Source: Hyphomicrobiales bacterium
Lineage (GTDB): Bacteria; Pseudomonadota; Alphaproteobacteria; Rhizobiales; Xanthobacteraceae
Assembly (NCBI GenBank): GCA_009377695.1
Contig: WHTP01000043.1
Coordinates: 1-41,778, forward strand
Length of the DNA stretch: 41,778 nt
Direction of reading: 5' to 3'
In this document: piece after piece, positions 7,413-14,539 of the stretch
How positions within the stretch are numbered: position 1 is the stretch's first letter
How the letters are laid out: every line of letters begins with the position of its first letter
The notes under the pieces: generated by a model
Databases searched by the model: none
What the model was told of the DNA's origin: nothing
Seen by the model: only the letters and a program-made list of their open reading frames with translations
Program-made: the position numbers and the translations under genes

Positions 7413-8040
7413 TGCAGCCCTTCACCAAACACACCGGCATCGCCGTGCCGCTGCTCAAGGACGACATCAACACCGACCAGGTCGCGCCGGTGCAGGCGAT
7501 GCGCGCGCTCAAGCCGGACTACAAGGCGCTCCTGTTCATGCGCGCACGCCAGCGCGACGACGGCAGCGAAGACCCCGATTTCGTGCTGAACAAGCCGCAA
7601 TTCCGCAATCCCGGAATCCTGGTGACGGGACACAATTTCGGCGCGGGCTCATCACGCGAGGCCGCGGTGTGGGGGATGCTCGCCAACAACATCCGCGTGA
7701 TCGTGGCGCGCAGCTTCGCCGACATCTATCGCGAGAACTGCCTGCAGAACGGCCTGCTGCCGGTCGTGCTGGCGCCAAGCGATGCGGACGCGTTCGAGCA
7801 GCGCGTGATCGCCGCAATGGCTCGGCGCCGTTCACCGTCGATCTCGAGACCCAGACCATCAGCGGCCCGGGCGGCCCCGATGTCACATTCGATATCGCGG
7901 CCTCGGACCGCACGCGTCTCTTGGAAGGGCTCGATGACATCGGGCTCACGCTCAAGCACGCCGACGAGATCAAGGCGTTCGAGCAAGGCATGGCGGCATC
8001 GCAGCCCTGGCTGCAGACCGCGACCGACAGCCGCCTATAA
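7412..8040 (+). pseudogene. leuD: LeuD-like small subunit, broken by a -1 frameshift
   Basis: The frame starting at 7412 encodes a typical LeuD/DmdB swivel domain: LLKDDINTDQVAPVQAMRA, then GHNFGAGSSREAAVWGM and ADIYRENCLQNGLLPV. Near 7815-7820 (GTGATCGCCGCAATGGC) the homologous reading moves to the next frame, which continues NGSAPFTVDLETQTISG and ends LQTATDSRL at the TAA 8038-8040. Joining the frames gives about 209 residues, the normal size, so one base is missing. Read as given, translation would continue in the wrong frame to about 8047 with an Arg/Ser-rich tail. It is either a recent inactivating mutation or a sequencing error; the flanking coding quality is intact on both sides. Confidence 0.8.
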
Positions 8041-8052
8041 GGCTTGATCAGT

Positions 8053-8077
8053 CATGGCCGGGGTCGTCCCGGCCATG
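8053..8077. repeat. Short perfect palindrome CATGGCCGG...CCGGCCATG
   Basis: A 25-bp inverted repeat between the LeuD-like gene and the lyase. It is a fragment of the CATGGCCGGG dispersed family seen at 5156-5243. It sits 33 bp before the lyase start codon. Confidence 0.6.
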
Positions 8078-8109
8078 AGATGGCGAGAGTGTTATCCGGG
8101 AGGAAATGT

Positions 8110-9009
8110 ATGAACGTGCGCCAAAAATTCCGAGCCATCATGTCCGGCAAGCGGCTCGTGCTGATGCCGGGCTGCTATGACGCATTGTCCGCGCGCATCA
8201 TCGAAGCGGAAGGCTTCGAGGCCATCGTCGCCGGCGGCTATGCGGCGATCGGCAGCCTGTTGGCGCAGGCCGACATGGGCCAATCCAACATGCGCGACTA
8301 TGCCGAGCACTATGGGCGCGTCTGCGCGGCGGTGAACGTGCCTGTCTATGTCGATGCCGACACCGGCTTTGGCGGCGTCAACAATGTGCGGCAGATGGTG
8401 CGCGCGTTCGAGGACGCCGGCGTCGCCGGACTGTTCATCTCGGACCAGGTGTTCCCGAACCGCTGCGGCTATCTGCCCGGCAAGCAGGTGATCCCGACCG
8501 AGCAGATGCTGGCCAAGCTGAAGGCCGCGCTCGACGCGCGCCGCGATGGCGACCTCTTCATCGCCGCCCGCACCGACGCGGCCGGTGTGACCTCGGTCGA
8601 GGATGCGATCGAGCGCTGCCAGTTGTTCATGGAAGCCGGTGCCGACATGGCAAAGCCGATGGGCGTCGACACCATTGCCGACATCAAACGCGCGATGCGC
8701 GAGATTCCCGGCCCGCACATGGCGACGCTCTCGCAAGCGGCCGGGCCGAAGGCGCGCAGCCTCGAAGACCTGGAGGCGGCCGGCGTCGTCGCCGCGACCT
8801 TCCCGTCACTGCCGCTGTTCGCGGCGGCATTGGGCGTGCGCACAGCACTGCGCAGCCTCAAGCAGAAGAACTCGCTGAGCGCATGCCAGGACCAGGTGCT
8901 CACGCTCGATGAGTACTACGATCTCGTCGGCTTGAAGCGGATGCTCGCGCGCGAGGAAGCCTACGACAAAGCCGCCGCCGCGCTGACCCAGAAGCGCGCG
9001 GCGGAGTAG
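8110..9009 (+). CDS. Isocitrate lyase/PEP mutase family C-C lyase
   Basis: A 299-residue TIM-barrel enzyme of the isocitrate lyase/PEP mutase superfamily. The metal-binding motif DADTGFGG (D82, D84) and the active-site loop NRCGYLPGK with C119 are present. The cysteine marks the C-C lyase branch (methylisocitrate, dimethylmalate or oxaloacetate-type cleavage); PEP mutases lack it. The family's usual KRCGH is NRCGY here. GGGAGGAA stands 6-7 nt before the ATG. With the LeuCD-like pair upstream, a plausible pathway is isomerisation or hydration of a branched carboxylate followed by retro-aldol cleavage to pyruvate plus a second acid, as in the dimethylmaleate hydratase/dimethylmalate lyase pair. 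The substrate is not proven by sequence. Confidence 0.85.
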   Translation: MNVRQKFRAIMSGKRLVLMPGCYDALSARIIEAEGFEAIVAGGYAAIGSLLAQADMGQSNMRDYAEHYGRVCAAVNVPVYVDADTGFGGVNNVRQMVRAFEDAGVAGLFISDQVFPNRCGYLPGKQVIPTEQMLAKLKAALDARRDGDLFIAARTDAAGVTSVEDAIERCQLFMEAGADMAKPMGVDTIADIKRAMREIPGPHMATLSQAAGPKARSLEDLEAAGVVAATFPSLPLFAAALGVRTALRSLKQKNSLSACQDQVLTLDEYYDLVGLKRMLAREEAYDKAAAALTQKRAAE

Positions 9010-9017
9010 TCACGGCT

Positions 9018-9105
9018 TTGTGTCCCGGGCGCGCTCCGCGCTTACCCTGAGGAGTGAGCAAAGCGAGCGTCTCGACGCGCTAGAGCGGCCGCGAGGGCTG
9101 GCTCG
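9018..9105. repeat. Degenerate palindromic repeat related to the 3020-3167 family
   Basis: Contains GCGCGCTCCGCGCTTACCCT followed by GAGGAGTGAGCAAAGCGAGC and GTCTCGACGCGC. It lies between the convergent lyase and TctC genes. The arms are decayed. Confidence 0.4.
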
Positions 9106-9111
9106 GCTGAC

Positions 9112-10089
9112 CTACCGCACCACCTTGGCGCCCGTGCCTTTGAGAATCTCGCGCAGCGTGCCTTCGAAATTGATCAAGAACGGCTTGAGCTGGGCGGAGC
9201 GGACGAACTCGCCGTCGAGATGGCTGTCGGTGAGAAACTTCTTCCAGGCTGGCGTCTGGCTCACCTTGAAAAACAGGTCCTCGTAATAGGCCACCGCCTC
9301 GGGCGACATCCCCGGCGCGCCGACGATGCCGCGCATCTGCGGCACGTTCGGAATGTCGAAGCCCGCCTCCTTGATGGTCGGCACGTCGGGGAAGCCGGGC
9401 AGGCGGTGCTCGCTCACCTGTGCGATCGCGCGGAACTTGCCGCCGCGGATCTGTTCGACCGCCTCGCTCGGATCGACGATCATCATCTCGACATGGCCGC
9501 CGAGCAGCGCGGCGAGCCGCTCGCCGCCCGAGGGGAACGAGATGAACTGCCAGCGCGCGCCGGTCTTCTGCATCAGGAGCTGCCGCACCGTGTTCTCACG
9601 CGACAGGATCGAGCCGCCTGACCACTTGAGTTTGCCCGGATTGGCCTTCGCCGCATCGATGAATTGCGCGAGCGTCTTGAATGGCGAATCCGCGAGCACC
9701 ACCACCAGCGCCGGTTCGACCACTAGGCGCGCGATCGGGCTCATGTCCTGTAGCCGGTTGACCGCGGCCTTCTGCACCAGCGGGTTGAGCAGCCAGATAT
9801 TGGTGAAGCAGGCGATGGTGTAGGGATCGCCCTTCTTGCTGGCCATGTAGTTCGCCGCCGTGGTCGCACCACCGCCTGGCTTGTTGACGACCTGGACGCG
9901 GACCGGCGCAAGCTTTTCCTGGTCGATGATCGTCGAGAGTTGTCGCGCGAACACGTCGTTGCCCGAGCCCGGACCGCCATGGACGACGAACTCGATCTGC
10001 TTCGTCGGCTTGAATTGCGCATGGGCCGGAAACGCGCTTGCGGCGACCAGCGCCAGCGCCGCCAGGGCAGGACTCAAACGTATGATCAT
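9112..10089 (-). CDS. tctC: TctC/Bug family receptor of a TctBAC operon
   Basis: A 325-residue periplasmic receptor with a clear signal peptide (MIIRLSPALAALALVAASAF, cleavage near AHA-QFK). The mature protein starts with KQIEFVVHGGPGSGND, the Bug family ligand loop, and keeps NKPGGGATTAANYMA. GGAGGT is 5-6 nt upstream of the ATG. It is the last gene of a minus-strand tctB-tctA-tctC set, so it is the cognate receptor for that permease. Convergent with the isomerase-lyase genes, which suggests the same substrate class. Confidence 0.9.
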   Translation of the reverse strand: MIIRLSPALAALALVAASAFPAHAQFKPTKQIEFVVHGGPGSGNDVFARQLSTIIDQEKLAPVRVQVVNKPGGGATTAANYMASKKGDPYTIACFTNIWLLNPLVQKAAVNRLQDMSPIARLVVEPALVVVLADSPFKTLAQFIDAAKANPGKLKWSGGSILSRENTVRQLLMQKTGARWQFISFPSGGERLAALLGGHVEMMIVDPSEAVEQIRGGKFRAIAQVSEHRLPGFPDVPTIKEAGFDIPNVPQMRGIVGAPGMSPEAVAYYEDLFFKVSQTPAWKKFLTDSHLDGEFVRSAQLKPFLINFEGTLREILKGTGAKVVR

Positions 10090-10163
10090 AGATACCTCCG
10101 AAATTCATCACTACGGGATCGCGACTGATTCCGTGACCGCACAGCGACACATGACCTAATCAT

Positions 10164-11675
10164 TTATCCGCCTTCAGCGATCGCCTGGACGCGCGCCTTG
10201 TTGAAGCGCCCGAGCAAGGGCAGCAGCAGGATCAGGACCGCGCAGGCCAGCATGGTGGCCGATATCCAGCCGCGCACCAAGATGCCCAGGTCCCCCTGCG
10301 ACATCGTGAGCGACTGGCGCAGCGCCCGTTCCATCGCGTCGCCGAGCACGAAGCCAAGGATCAACGGCGCCGTAGGGTATTTCAGCTTAACCATGGTGTA
10401 GCCAAGCAATCCGAACCCGACCAGCAGGCCGACGTCGAACAGCCGGCCGCCGACGCCATAGGCGCCGACCAGCGAGATGCCGAGGATGACCGGAAACAGG
10501 ACGTGCACGGGCATGCGCAGGATCTGCGCGAACACCGGCACCATCGGCAGATTGAGGATCAAGAGCACGACGTTGCCGATATACATGCTGGCGACGAGTC
10601 CCCAGAACACGTCGGGCGATTCCGTCATCAGGAGCGGACCGGGCCGCACGCCCCACAGCACCAGCGCCGACAACATGATCGCAGTGGTGCCGCCGCCGGG
10701 AATCCCGAGCGTGAGCAACGGCACCAGCGCGCCGCCGGAATCGGAATTGTTGGCGCCCTCCGGCGCGGCCACACCTTCCGGTACGCCGTGCCCAAATTTT
10801 TCGGGATGCTTGGAAAACGCCTTCTCGATGCCATAAGCGATGAACGACGAGATGGCGGAGCCGGCGCCCGGCAGGACGCCGATGATGAAGCCGGTGACGG
10901 AGCCGTTGATGAAAGCGAAGCGGCAAGCCTTGAGCTCTTCCCAGCTCGGCAGGAGATTGCGCACGCCCTTCGGCACCGGCAGCATGCGCGCCTTCTCGCC
11001 GCCGTCGATGCTGGCGAGCACTTCGGCGATGGCGAACACGCCGATCGCGACGACAACGAAGTCCATGCCGCCGAGCAGTTCGGACTGCCCGAAGACGAAA
11101 CGCGCCTGCGCCGAGAACAGGTCGGTGCCGATCGATGTAAGCCACAGTCCGAGGAACAGCGACATCAGCCCCTTGATCAGCGATGGCCCTGACAACAGCA
11201 CCACAAGCGCGAGGCCAAGGCACATCAGCGCAAAGTATTCCGGCGATGAAAATTGCAGCGCAAAGCTCGCCACCGGCGGCGCCAGCAGTGTGAGCGCGAG
11301 AATGCCGAACGTGCCGGCAACGAACGAGGCTATCGCCGCGATGCCGAGCGCCGGGCCGGCGCGGCCGTTCTTCGCCATGGCATGACCGTCGATGCAGGTC
11401 ACCACCGAGGACGACTCGCCCGGGATGTTGAGCAGGATCGAGGTGGTGGAGCCGCCGTACTTGGCGCCATAATAGATGCCGGCGAGCATGATGATGCCGC
11501 CGGCGGGATCCATTTTGAAGGTCAAGGGCAATAGCAGCGCGATCGTCGCCGCCGGACCAAGGCCCGGCAGGATGCCGACTACGGTGCCGAGGAAGCAGCC
11601 GACAAAGCACCAGAACAGGTTCGTCGGCTGGAGCGCGACCGCAAACCCGTGCAGCAGCCCGTTCAGCACGTCCAT
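10164..11675 (-). CDS. tctA: Tripartite tricarboxylate transporter large permease
   Basis: A 503-residue permease with about 12 membrane segments, matching the normal TctA length. Two signature regions are visible: GILPGLGPAATIALLLPLTF followed by the YGAKYGGSTTSILLNIPGES block, and a second GVLPGAGSAISSF with GVAAPEGANNSDSGGALVPL and LGIPGGGTTAIML. TctA forms the transport channel driven by the ion gradient, with TctB as small partner and TctC delivering substrate. It begins one base after the tctB stop (TGACATG), so translation is coupled. The tctC gene follows after 74 bp. Confidence 0.93.
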   Translation of the reverse strand: MDVLNGLLHGFAVALQPTNLFWCFVGCFLGTVVGILPGLGPAATIALLLPLTFKMDPAGGIIMLAGIYYGAKYGGSTTSILLNIPGESSSVVTCIDGHAMAKNGRAGPALGIAAIASFVAGTFGILALTLLAPPVASFALQFSSPEYFALMCLGLALVVLLSGPSLIKGLMSLFLGLWLTSIGTDLFSAQARFVFGQSELLGGMDFVVVAIGVFAIAEVLASIDGGEKARMLPVPKGVRNLLPSWEELKACRFAFINGSVTGFIIGVLPGAGSAISSFIAYGIEKAFSKHPEKFGHGVPEGVAAPEGANNSDSGGALVPLLTLGIPGGGTTAIMLSALVLWGVRPGPLLMTESPDVFWGLVASMYIGNVVLLILNLPMVPVFAQILRMPVHVLFPVILGISLVGAYGVGGRLFDVGLLVGFGLLGYTMVKLKYPTAPLILGFVLGDAMERALRQSLTMSQGDLGILVRGWISATMLACAVLILLLPLLGRFNKARVQAIAEGG

Positions 11676-11676
11676 G

Positions 11677-12138
11677 TCAGAACCCGAACACGCCGGTGGG
11701 AAGCGGGACGCTCAGCGCGAACGGAAACACGAGATAGAAGGCTGCGGCCGCGATGACCGCGGCGACACCGGCAGTGACCGCCGGTTGCCGGAACACGTAG
11801 GTGATCATGAAGAACGTGAGTAGTGCAAAGCTGACCAGGAAACCGAGCCAGCCCATCAGCGCGGCGGAAATCGCGAACGCCGCCCAGGTGATCAGCGCGC
11901 GCGAAATGCCCTGCCAGTCCGGGGTCTCGGCCCTCGGCAGCTTAGCGATCGTCATCGCGATCAGCGCGAGTGACAGCACCACCATGACGACGCCGTACCA
12001 GACCGGGAAGAACCCCGGGCCGGGGCCGTCCTCGTTGTAATACGGCCAGCTCCACGCCTCCGCGAAAACATACACGCCCAGCGCCGCCAGAGCGGCAGCC
12101 GACAACACATCTCCGTTGCGCAGGATATCCTTCGTCAC
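11677..12138 (-). CDS. tctB: Tripartite tricarboxylate transporter small subunit (TctB family)
   Basis: A small four-helix subunit of the TTT transporter, 153 residues from the GTG at 12138. Hydrophobic segments include SAAALAALGVYVFAEAW, VWYGVVMVVLSLALIAMTI, a pair around LITWAAFAISAALMGWLGFL, and AVIAAAAFYLVFPFAL. The family motif GPGPGFFPVW is present after helix 1. The GTG at 12138 follows GAAGGGGAC, a usable ribosome site; a GTG at 12177 gives 166 residues but has no such site. It is the first gene of the operon and ends one base before tctA. Confidence 0.82.
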   Translation of the reverse strand: MTKDILRNGDVLSAAALAALGVYVFAEAWSWPYYNEDGPGPGFFPVWYGVVMVVLSLALIAMTIAKLPRAETPDWQGISRALITWAAFAISAALMGWLGFLVSFALLTFFMITYVFRQPAVTAGVAAVIAAAAFYLVFPFALSVPLPTGVFGF

Positions 12139-12302
12139 GCGTCCCCTTCCCCGCCGCTGCCGGAATTCGGTCGTCACGGTACAAGTGCCGCCCGGTTCCT
12201 TACGGTCTTCGCGGGCAACTTACGCGCTCGGGCCACGCATGTCCTCTCAATTCCTAGAGTTGCAATGCGTGCGTTAATGCCGCGGCTGGGCCGGGGCCCC
12301 TG

Positions 12303-12395
12303 GCAGCCCCGGGTTGAGCGCGCGGCGAAACCCGGCAGCCGACGTTGTGCATTGTCCATCCCGGGTTTCGCTGTGCGCTCAACCCGGGCTACAGC
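12303..12395. repeat. Dispersed palindrome, CCCGGGTTGAGCGC...GAAACCCGG family
   Basis: The left arm CCCCGGGTTGAGCGCGCGGC continues into GAAACCCGG. The right arm on the complement reads AGCCCGGGTTGAGCGCACAG and then GAAACCCGGG, a near-perfect match. The spacer contains CAGCCGACGTTGTGCATTG. Its right end overlaps the last codons of the alpha/beta hydrolase at 12379, so that protein's final residues (about CGPQLSCSPG) may come from repeat-derived DNA. Confidence 0.8.
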
Positions 12396-13215
12396 TCAAT
12401 TGAGGGCCGCAGCGTGGCCAGAGTGTATCGGCGAACTCGATCAACGCCTGGCTGATCGCCTCGGGCTGTTCCTCGATAGCGGCATGGCTGGCGTTGCCGA
12501 TCACGATCACGGTCACCCGCTCGCCGAGCGCGCGCTTGAACTCATGGGCGTCTTCGACATGGGCCAGCGGATCGTGGCCCGGCTGCAGGTAAAGGATCGG
12601 CGCGGAGCCGCCGGTATAGTCCTCCTGCCGCGAGGTCCGGTCGCCCGCGATGCGCTGGGCCGCGAGCACGTCCGGGTGCCAGCCGGTCAGCCAGGCGCGC
12701 GGATCGTTGCCTGGCGCGAAAAAGGCGAAATGCAGCGCCTTGAGACGTTCCTCGTCAGGCAATGCAGGGTTGGCACTGTTGCGGATGGCTTCGCGGATCG
12801 GCGGCGTCGAGGGCGCGTGGCCAACATTCGCAGCGATCAGCGAGACACCGCGCACCAGGTCGGGCCGATCGGTGGCGAGCATGCGGGCGACCCGGTTGCC
12901 AAAAGCATGCCCGGCGACGAGCGCGGCGCCGCCGCGGTCGGCTTCGATGACCGCAGCGATGTCGGCGGCGCAATCATGCAGGTCGGCGTAAGGCGCGGGG
13001 CTGCGGCTTAAACCGATGCCGCGCGGCTGCGGCCGCAGCACGCGATAGCCGGCGGCAGCGATGCGTTCCGCCATCACGTCGAAATCGGTGGCGCCACGGC
13101 CGAGCGACGGCAACAGCACGACGCGATGACCGGATCCTTGCGCCAGCACCTCGATCTGGACGTCGCCGCGTTGAACGATCGTGCTGGCGACGGTGGACAT
13201 TGCAGCAGCGGTCAT
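12379..13215 (-). CDS. Alpha/beta hydrolase fold protein with Ala in place of the nucleophile Ser
   Basis: A 278-residue alpha/beta hydrolase fold protein. The nucleophile elbow reads AGHAFGNR, putting A104 where the catalytic Ser belongs; the oxyanion region (LLPSLGRGATDFDV), the later acid loop (GHDPLAH) and the His loop (GNASHAAIEE) are recognisable. It may be a non-hydrolytic member, such as a binding or regulatory protein, or may use another residue. The ATG at 13215 overlaps the TGA of the upstream small CxxC gene (ATGA), which supports this start and translational coupling; a second ATG lies at 13200. The 3' end runs into a palindromic repeat. Confidence 0.75.
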   Translation of the reverse strand: MTAAAMSTVASTIVQRGDVQIEVLAQGSGHRVVLLPSLGRGATDFDVMAERIAAAGYRVLRPQPRGIGLSRSPAPYADLHDCAADIAAVIEADRGGAALVAGHAFGNRVARMLATDRPDLVRGVSLIAANVGHAPSTPPIREAIRNSANPALPDEERLKALHFAFFAPGNDPRAWLTGWHPDVLAAQRIAGDRTSRQEDYTGGSAPILYLQPGHDPLAHVEDAHEFKRALGERVTVIVIGNASHAAIEEQPEAISQALIEFADTLWPRCGPQLSCSPG

Positions 13216-13415
13216 CGCGTGGGTGCGCGCCGTACGCGCCAATCCTGCTGAGCGCTGGCATCCGGCTGCTCGCAGATGCCGTCGCAGCAGTGGGCAATGC
13301 CCTGGCCGCCGCAATCGGGACACGGAATCATCTCGTCGATAGCATCCGCGCGCGAACGATCGCGTGCCCGCACGAAGCCGGGCCGTTCGGTGAATCGGCA
13401 AGTGTCACACAGCAT
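13212..13415 (-). CDS. Small CxxC zinc-ribbon-like protein
   Basis: A 67-residue protein with cysteine pairs C3-C6 (MLCDTC), C32-C35 (IPCPDCGG) and C43-C44 (IAHCCDG), which would suit one zinc ribbon. Similar short proteins with CPDCGGxGIxxCC are, to my memory, common in Bradyrhizobium relatives and are left uncharacterised. Its TGA overlaps the ATG of the alpha/beta hydrolase, so the two form a translationally coupled pair. A 15-bp tandem duplication lies just upstream (13430-13459). Confidence 0.6.
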   Translation of the reverse strand: MLCDTCRFTERPGFVRARDRSRADAIDEMIPCPDCGGQGIAHCCDGICEQPDASAQQDWRVRRAPTR

Positions 13416-13429
13416 GATCGCCACACCAC

Positions 13430-13459
13430 ATGAGACGCCCCTTGATGAGACGCCCCTTG
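13430..13459. repeat. Perfect 15-bp tandem duplication
   Basis: The unit ATGAGACGCCCCTTG occurs twice head to tail. It lies about 15-45 bp upstream of the small CxxC gene on the minus strand, where it reads as two copies of CAAGGGGCGTCTCAT. It may be a simple slippage product or a doubled leader element. Confidence 0.6.
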
Positions 13460-13510
13460 TTTTGGACACCTCACCTGATTCTGCCGGTGCTGGGAAGGTG
13501 GACAATGGCC

Positions 13511-13584
13511 CGTCATGCCAGGCATCTACGTCTTACTTCAGGCCCCAAAGACGTGGATGGCCGGGACAGGTCCCGGCCACGACG
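13511..13584. repeat. Dispersed palindromic repeat, GACGTGGATG family
   Basis: The left arm has CGTCATGCCAGGCATCTACG then TCTT. The right arm has AAAGACGTGGATGGCCGGG, then a small GGGACAGGTCCC stem and CGGCCACGACG. Same family as 574-677 and 5156-5243. It lies just beyond the 3' end of the sigma factor gene. Confidence 0.7.
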
Positions 13585-13610
13585 CGGATAGAGCGTTACT
13601 TGTTCGAAGA

Positions 13611-14225
13611 TCAAATCGCGAAGCGCTCGATGCCGCGCGCCGCCATCATCTCGCCGATCCGCTTGCGGGCATAGAACATCCGCGTCTTCACGGTGTTCGC
13701 CGGCACGCCGACAATCTCGGACACCTCGTCGATCGATCGCTCGTGATAGTAGACGAGGTCGATGATCTCGCGGTGCGCCGGCGACAACTCCTGCAAGCAG
13801 TTGCGGAGGATCTCGCTGCGCTCCTGCTTCTGCATCGTGACTTCCGGATTATCGGCCGGATCTTCGATGAATTCGGCAACATCGTCGTCGAGCTGCTCGT
13901 TCGAGCGGCGGCGCAGATTGGAGAGCGCCTTGTTGCGCGCGATCGCGAGCAGCCAGGTGGTCACTTGGCAGCGGCGCTCGAACCGCTCGGCCTGCCGCCA
14001 CACGTCGATGAAGACCTCGCTCACCATGTCTTCGGCGGCGGCCTCGTCGCGCAGGAAGCGCAGCGCGAACCGATAGACCTTCACGTGATGGCGCCCGTAA
14101 AGCACCTGCAAAGCGTGCTTGTCGCCGGCGGCAATGGCCTCGACCAGAGCCGCGTCAGAATTGTTTTGAGCGGACAGGAGACCCCTGTTCGCCGAGGTGA
14201 CGGCCACTGCCTCACTGTACTGCAT
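13611..14225 (-). CDS. ECF-type RNA polymerase sigma factor (RpoE family)
   Basis: A 204-residue group 4 sigma factor. Region 2 spans about residues 40-107, including the -10 recognition part (RFLRDEAAAEDMVSEVFIDV and TTWLLAIARNKALSNLRRR). Region 4 spans about 138-190 with the -35 helix-turn-helix around SIDEVSEIVGVPANTVKTRM. AGGGAG stands 7 nt upstream of the ATG. No anti-sigma gene lies beside it and it has no large C-terminal extension, so how it is controlled is not visible. It diverges from the DctP-kinase operon, which makes a regulatory link possible but unproven. Confidence 0.88.
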   Translation of the reverse strand: MQYSEAVAVTSANRGLLSAQNNSDAALVEAIAAGDKHALQVLYGRHHVKVYRFALRFLRDEAAAEDMVSEVFIDVWRQAERFERRCQVTTWLLAIARNKALSNLRRRSNEQLDDDVAEFIEDPADNPEVTMQKQERSEILRNCLQELSPAHREIIDLVYYHERSIDEVSEIVGVPANTVKTRMFYARKRIGEMMAARGIERFAI

Positions 14226-14539
14226 GTGTCGCTCCCTGCCCGGCGTTCCGTGCCGCGTGCTTGGAGTTCGAAGTACCAGGGGGCGGTTTCGCGACGATTG
14301 CGCAACCCGGGAATATGGTTACTTGGCTGGCGCGAATTGTTTCGTGGGCAGTCCGGCGACGAAACATTTCCGGGGCTGGGCCCGGTGCGGATGTGCTTTT
14401 CATCCTAAAACGCGGCCCGTCTGGCCCGCGCCGGCACAAAATGCCCCAATTCGATCCCTTTTTTCTCCGATGGCACCGCGCTGACGACGATCCTATGATT
14501 GTACGGCATTTGAACCGAATGCGCGGGAGACGCACCAAC
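14226..14539. other. Divergent intergenic region between the sigma factor and DctP-type genes
   Basis: About 310 bp holding the promoters of both the minus-strand sigma factor gene and the plus-strand sensory operon. The frame of the DctP-type gene happens to stay open through it, but no signal or domain is encoded there. I could not assign a convincing -35/-10 pair or an operator palindrome. Confidence 0.4.

Noticed and set aside
12379-13401. Longer alpha/beta hydrolase starting near 13401
   Set aside because: The extra N-terminal stretch is a shadow of the small CxxC gene in another frame; the ATGA overlap at 13212-13215 gives a better start.
14226-14539. Upstream extension of the DctP-type protein to an ATG at 14261
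   Set aside because: The extra residues show no signal or domain, lack a ribosome site, and overlap the promoter region of a divergent gene; 14540 has a suitable site.
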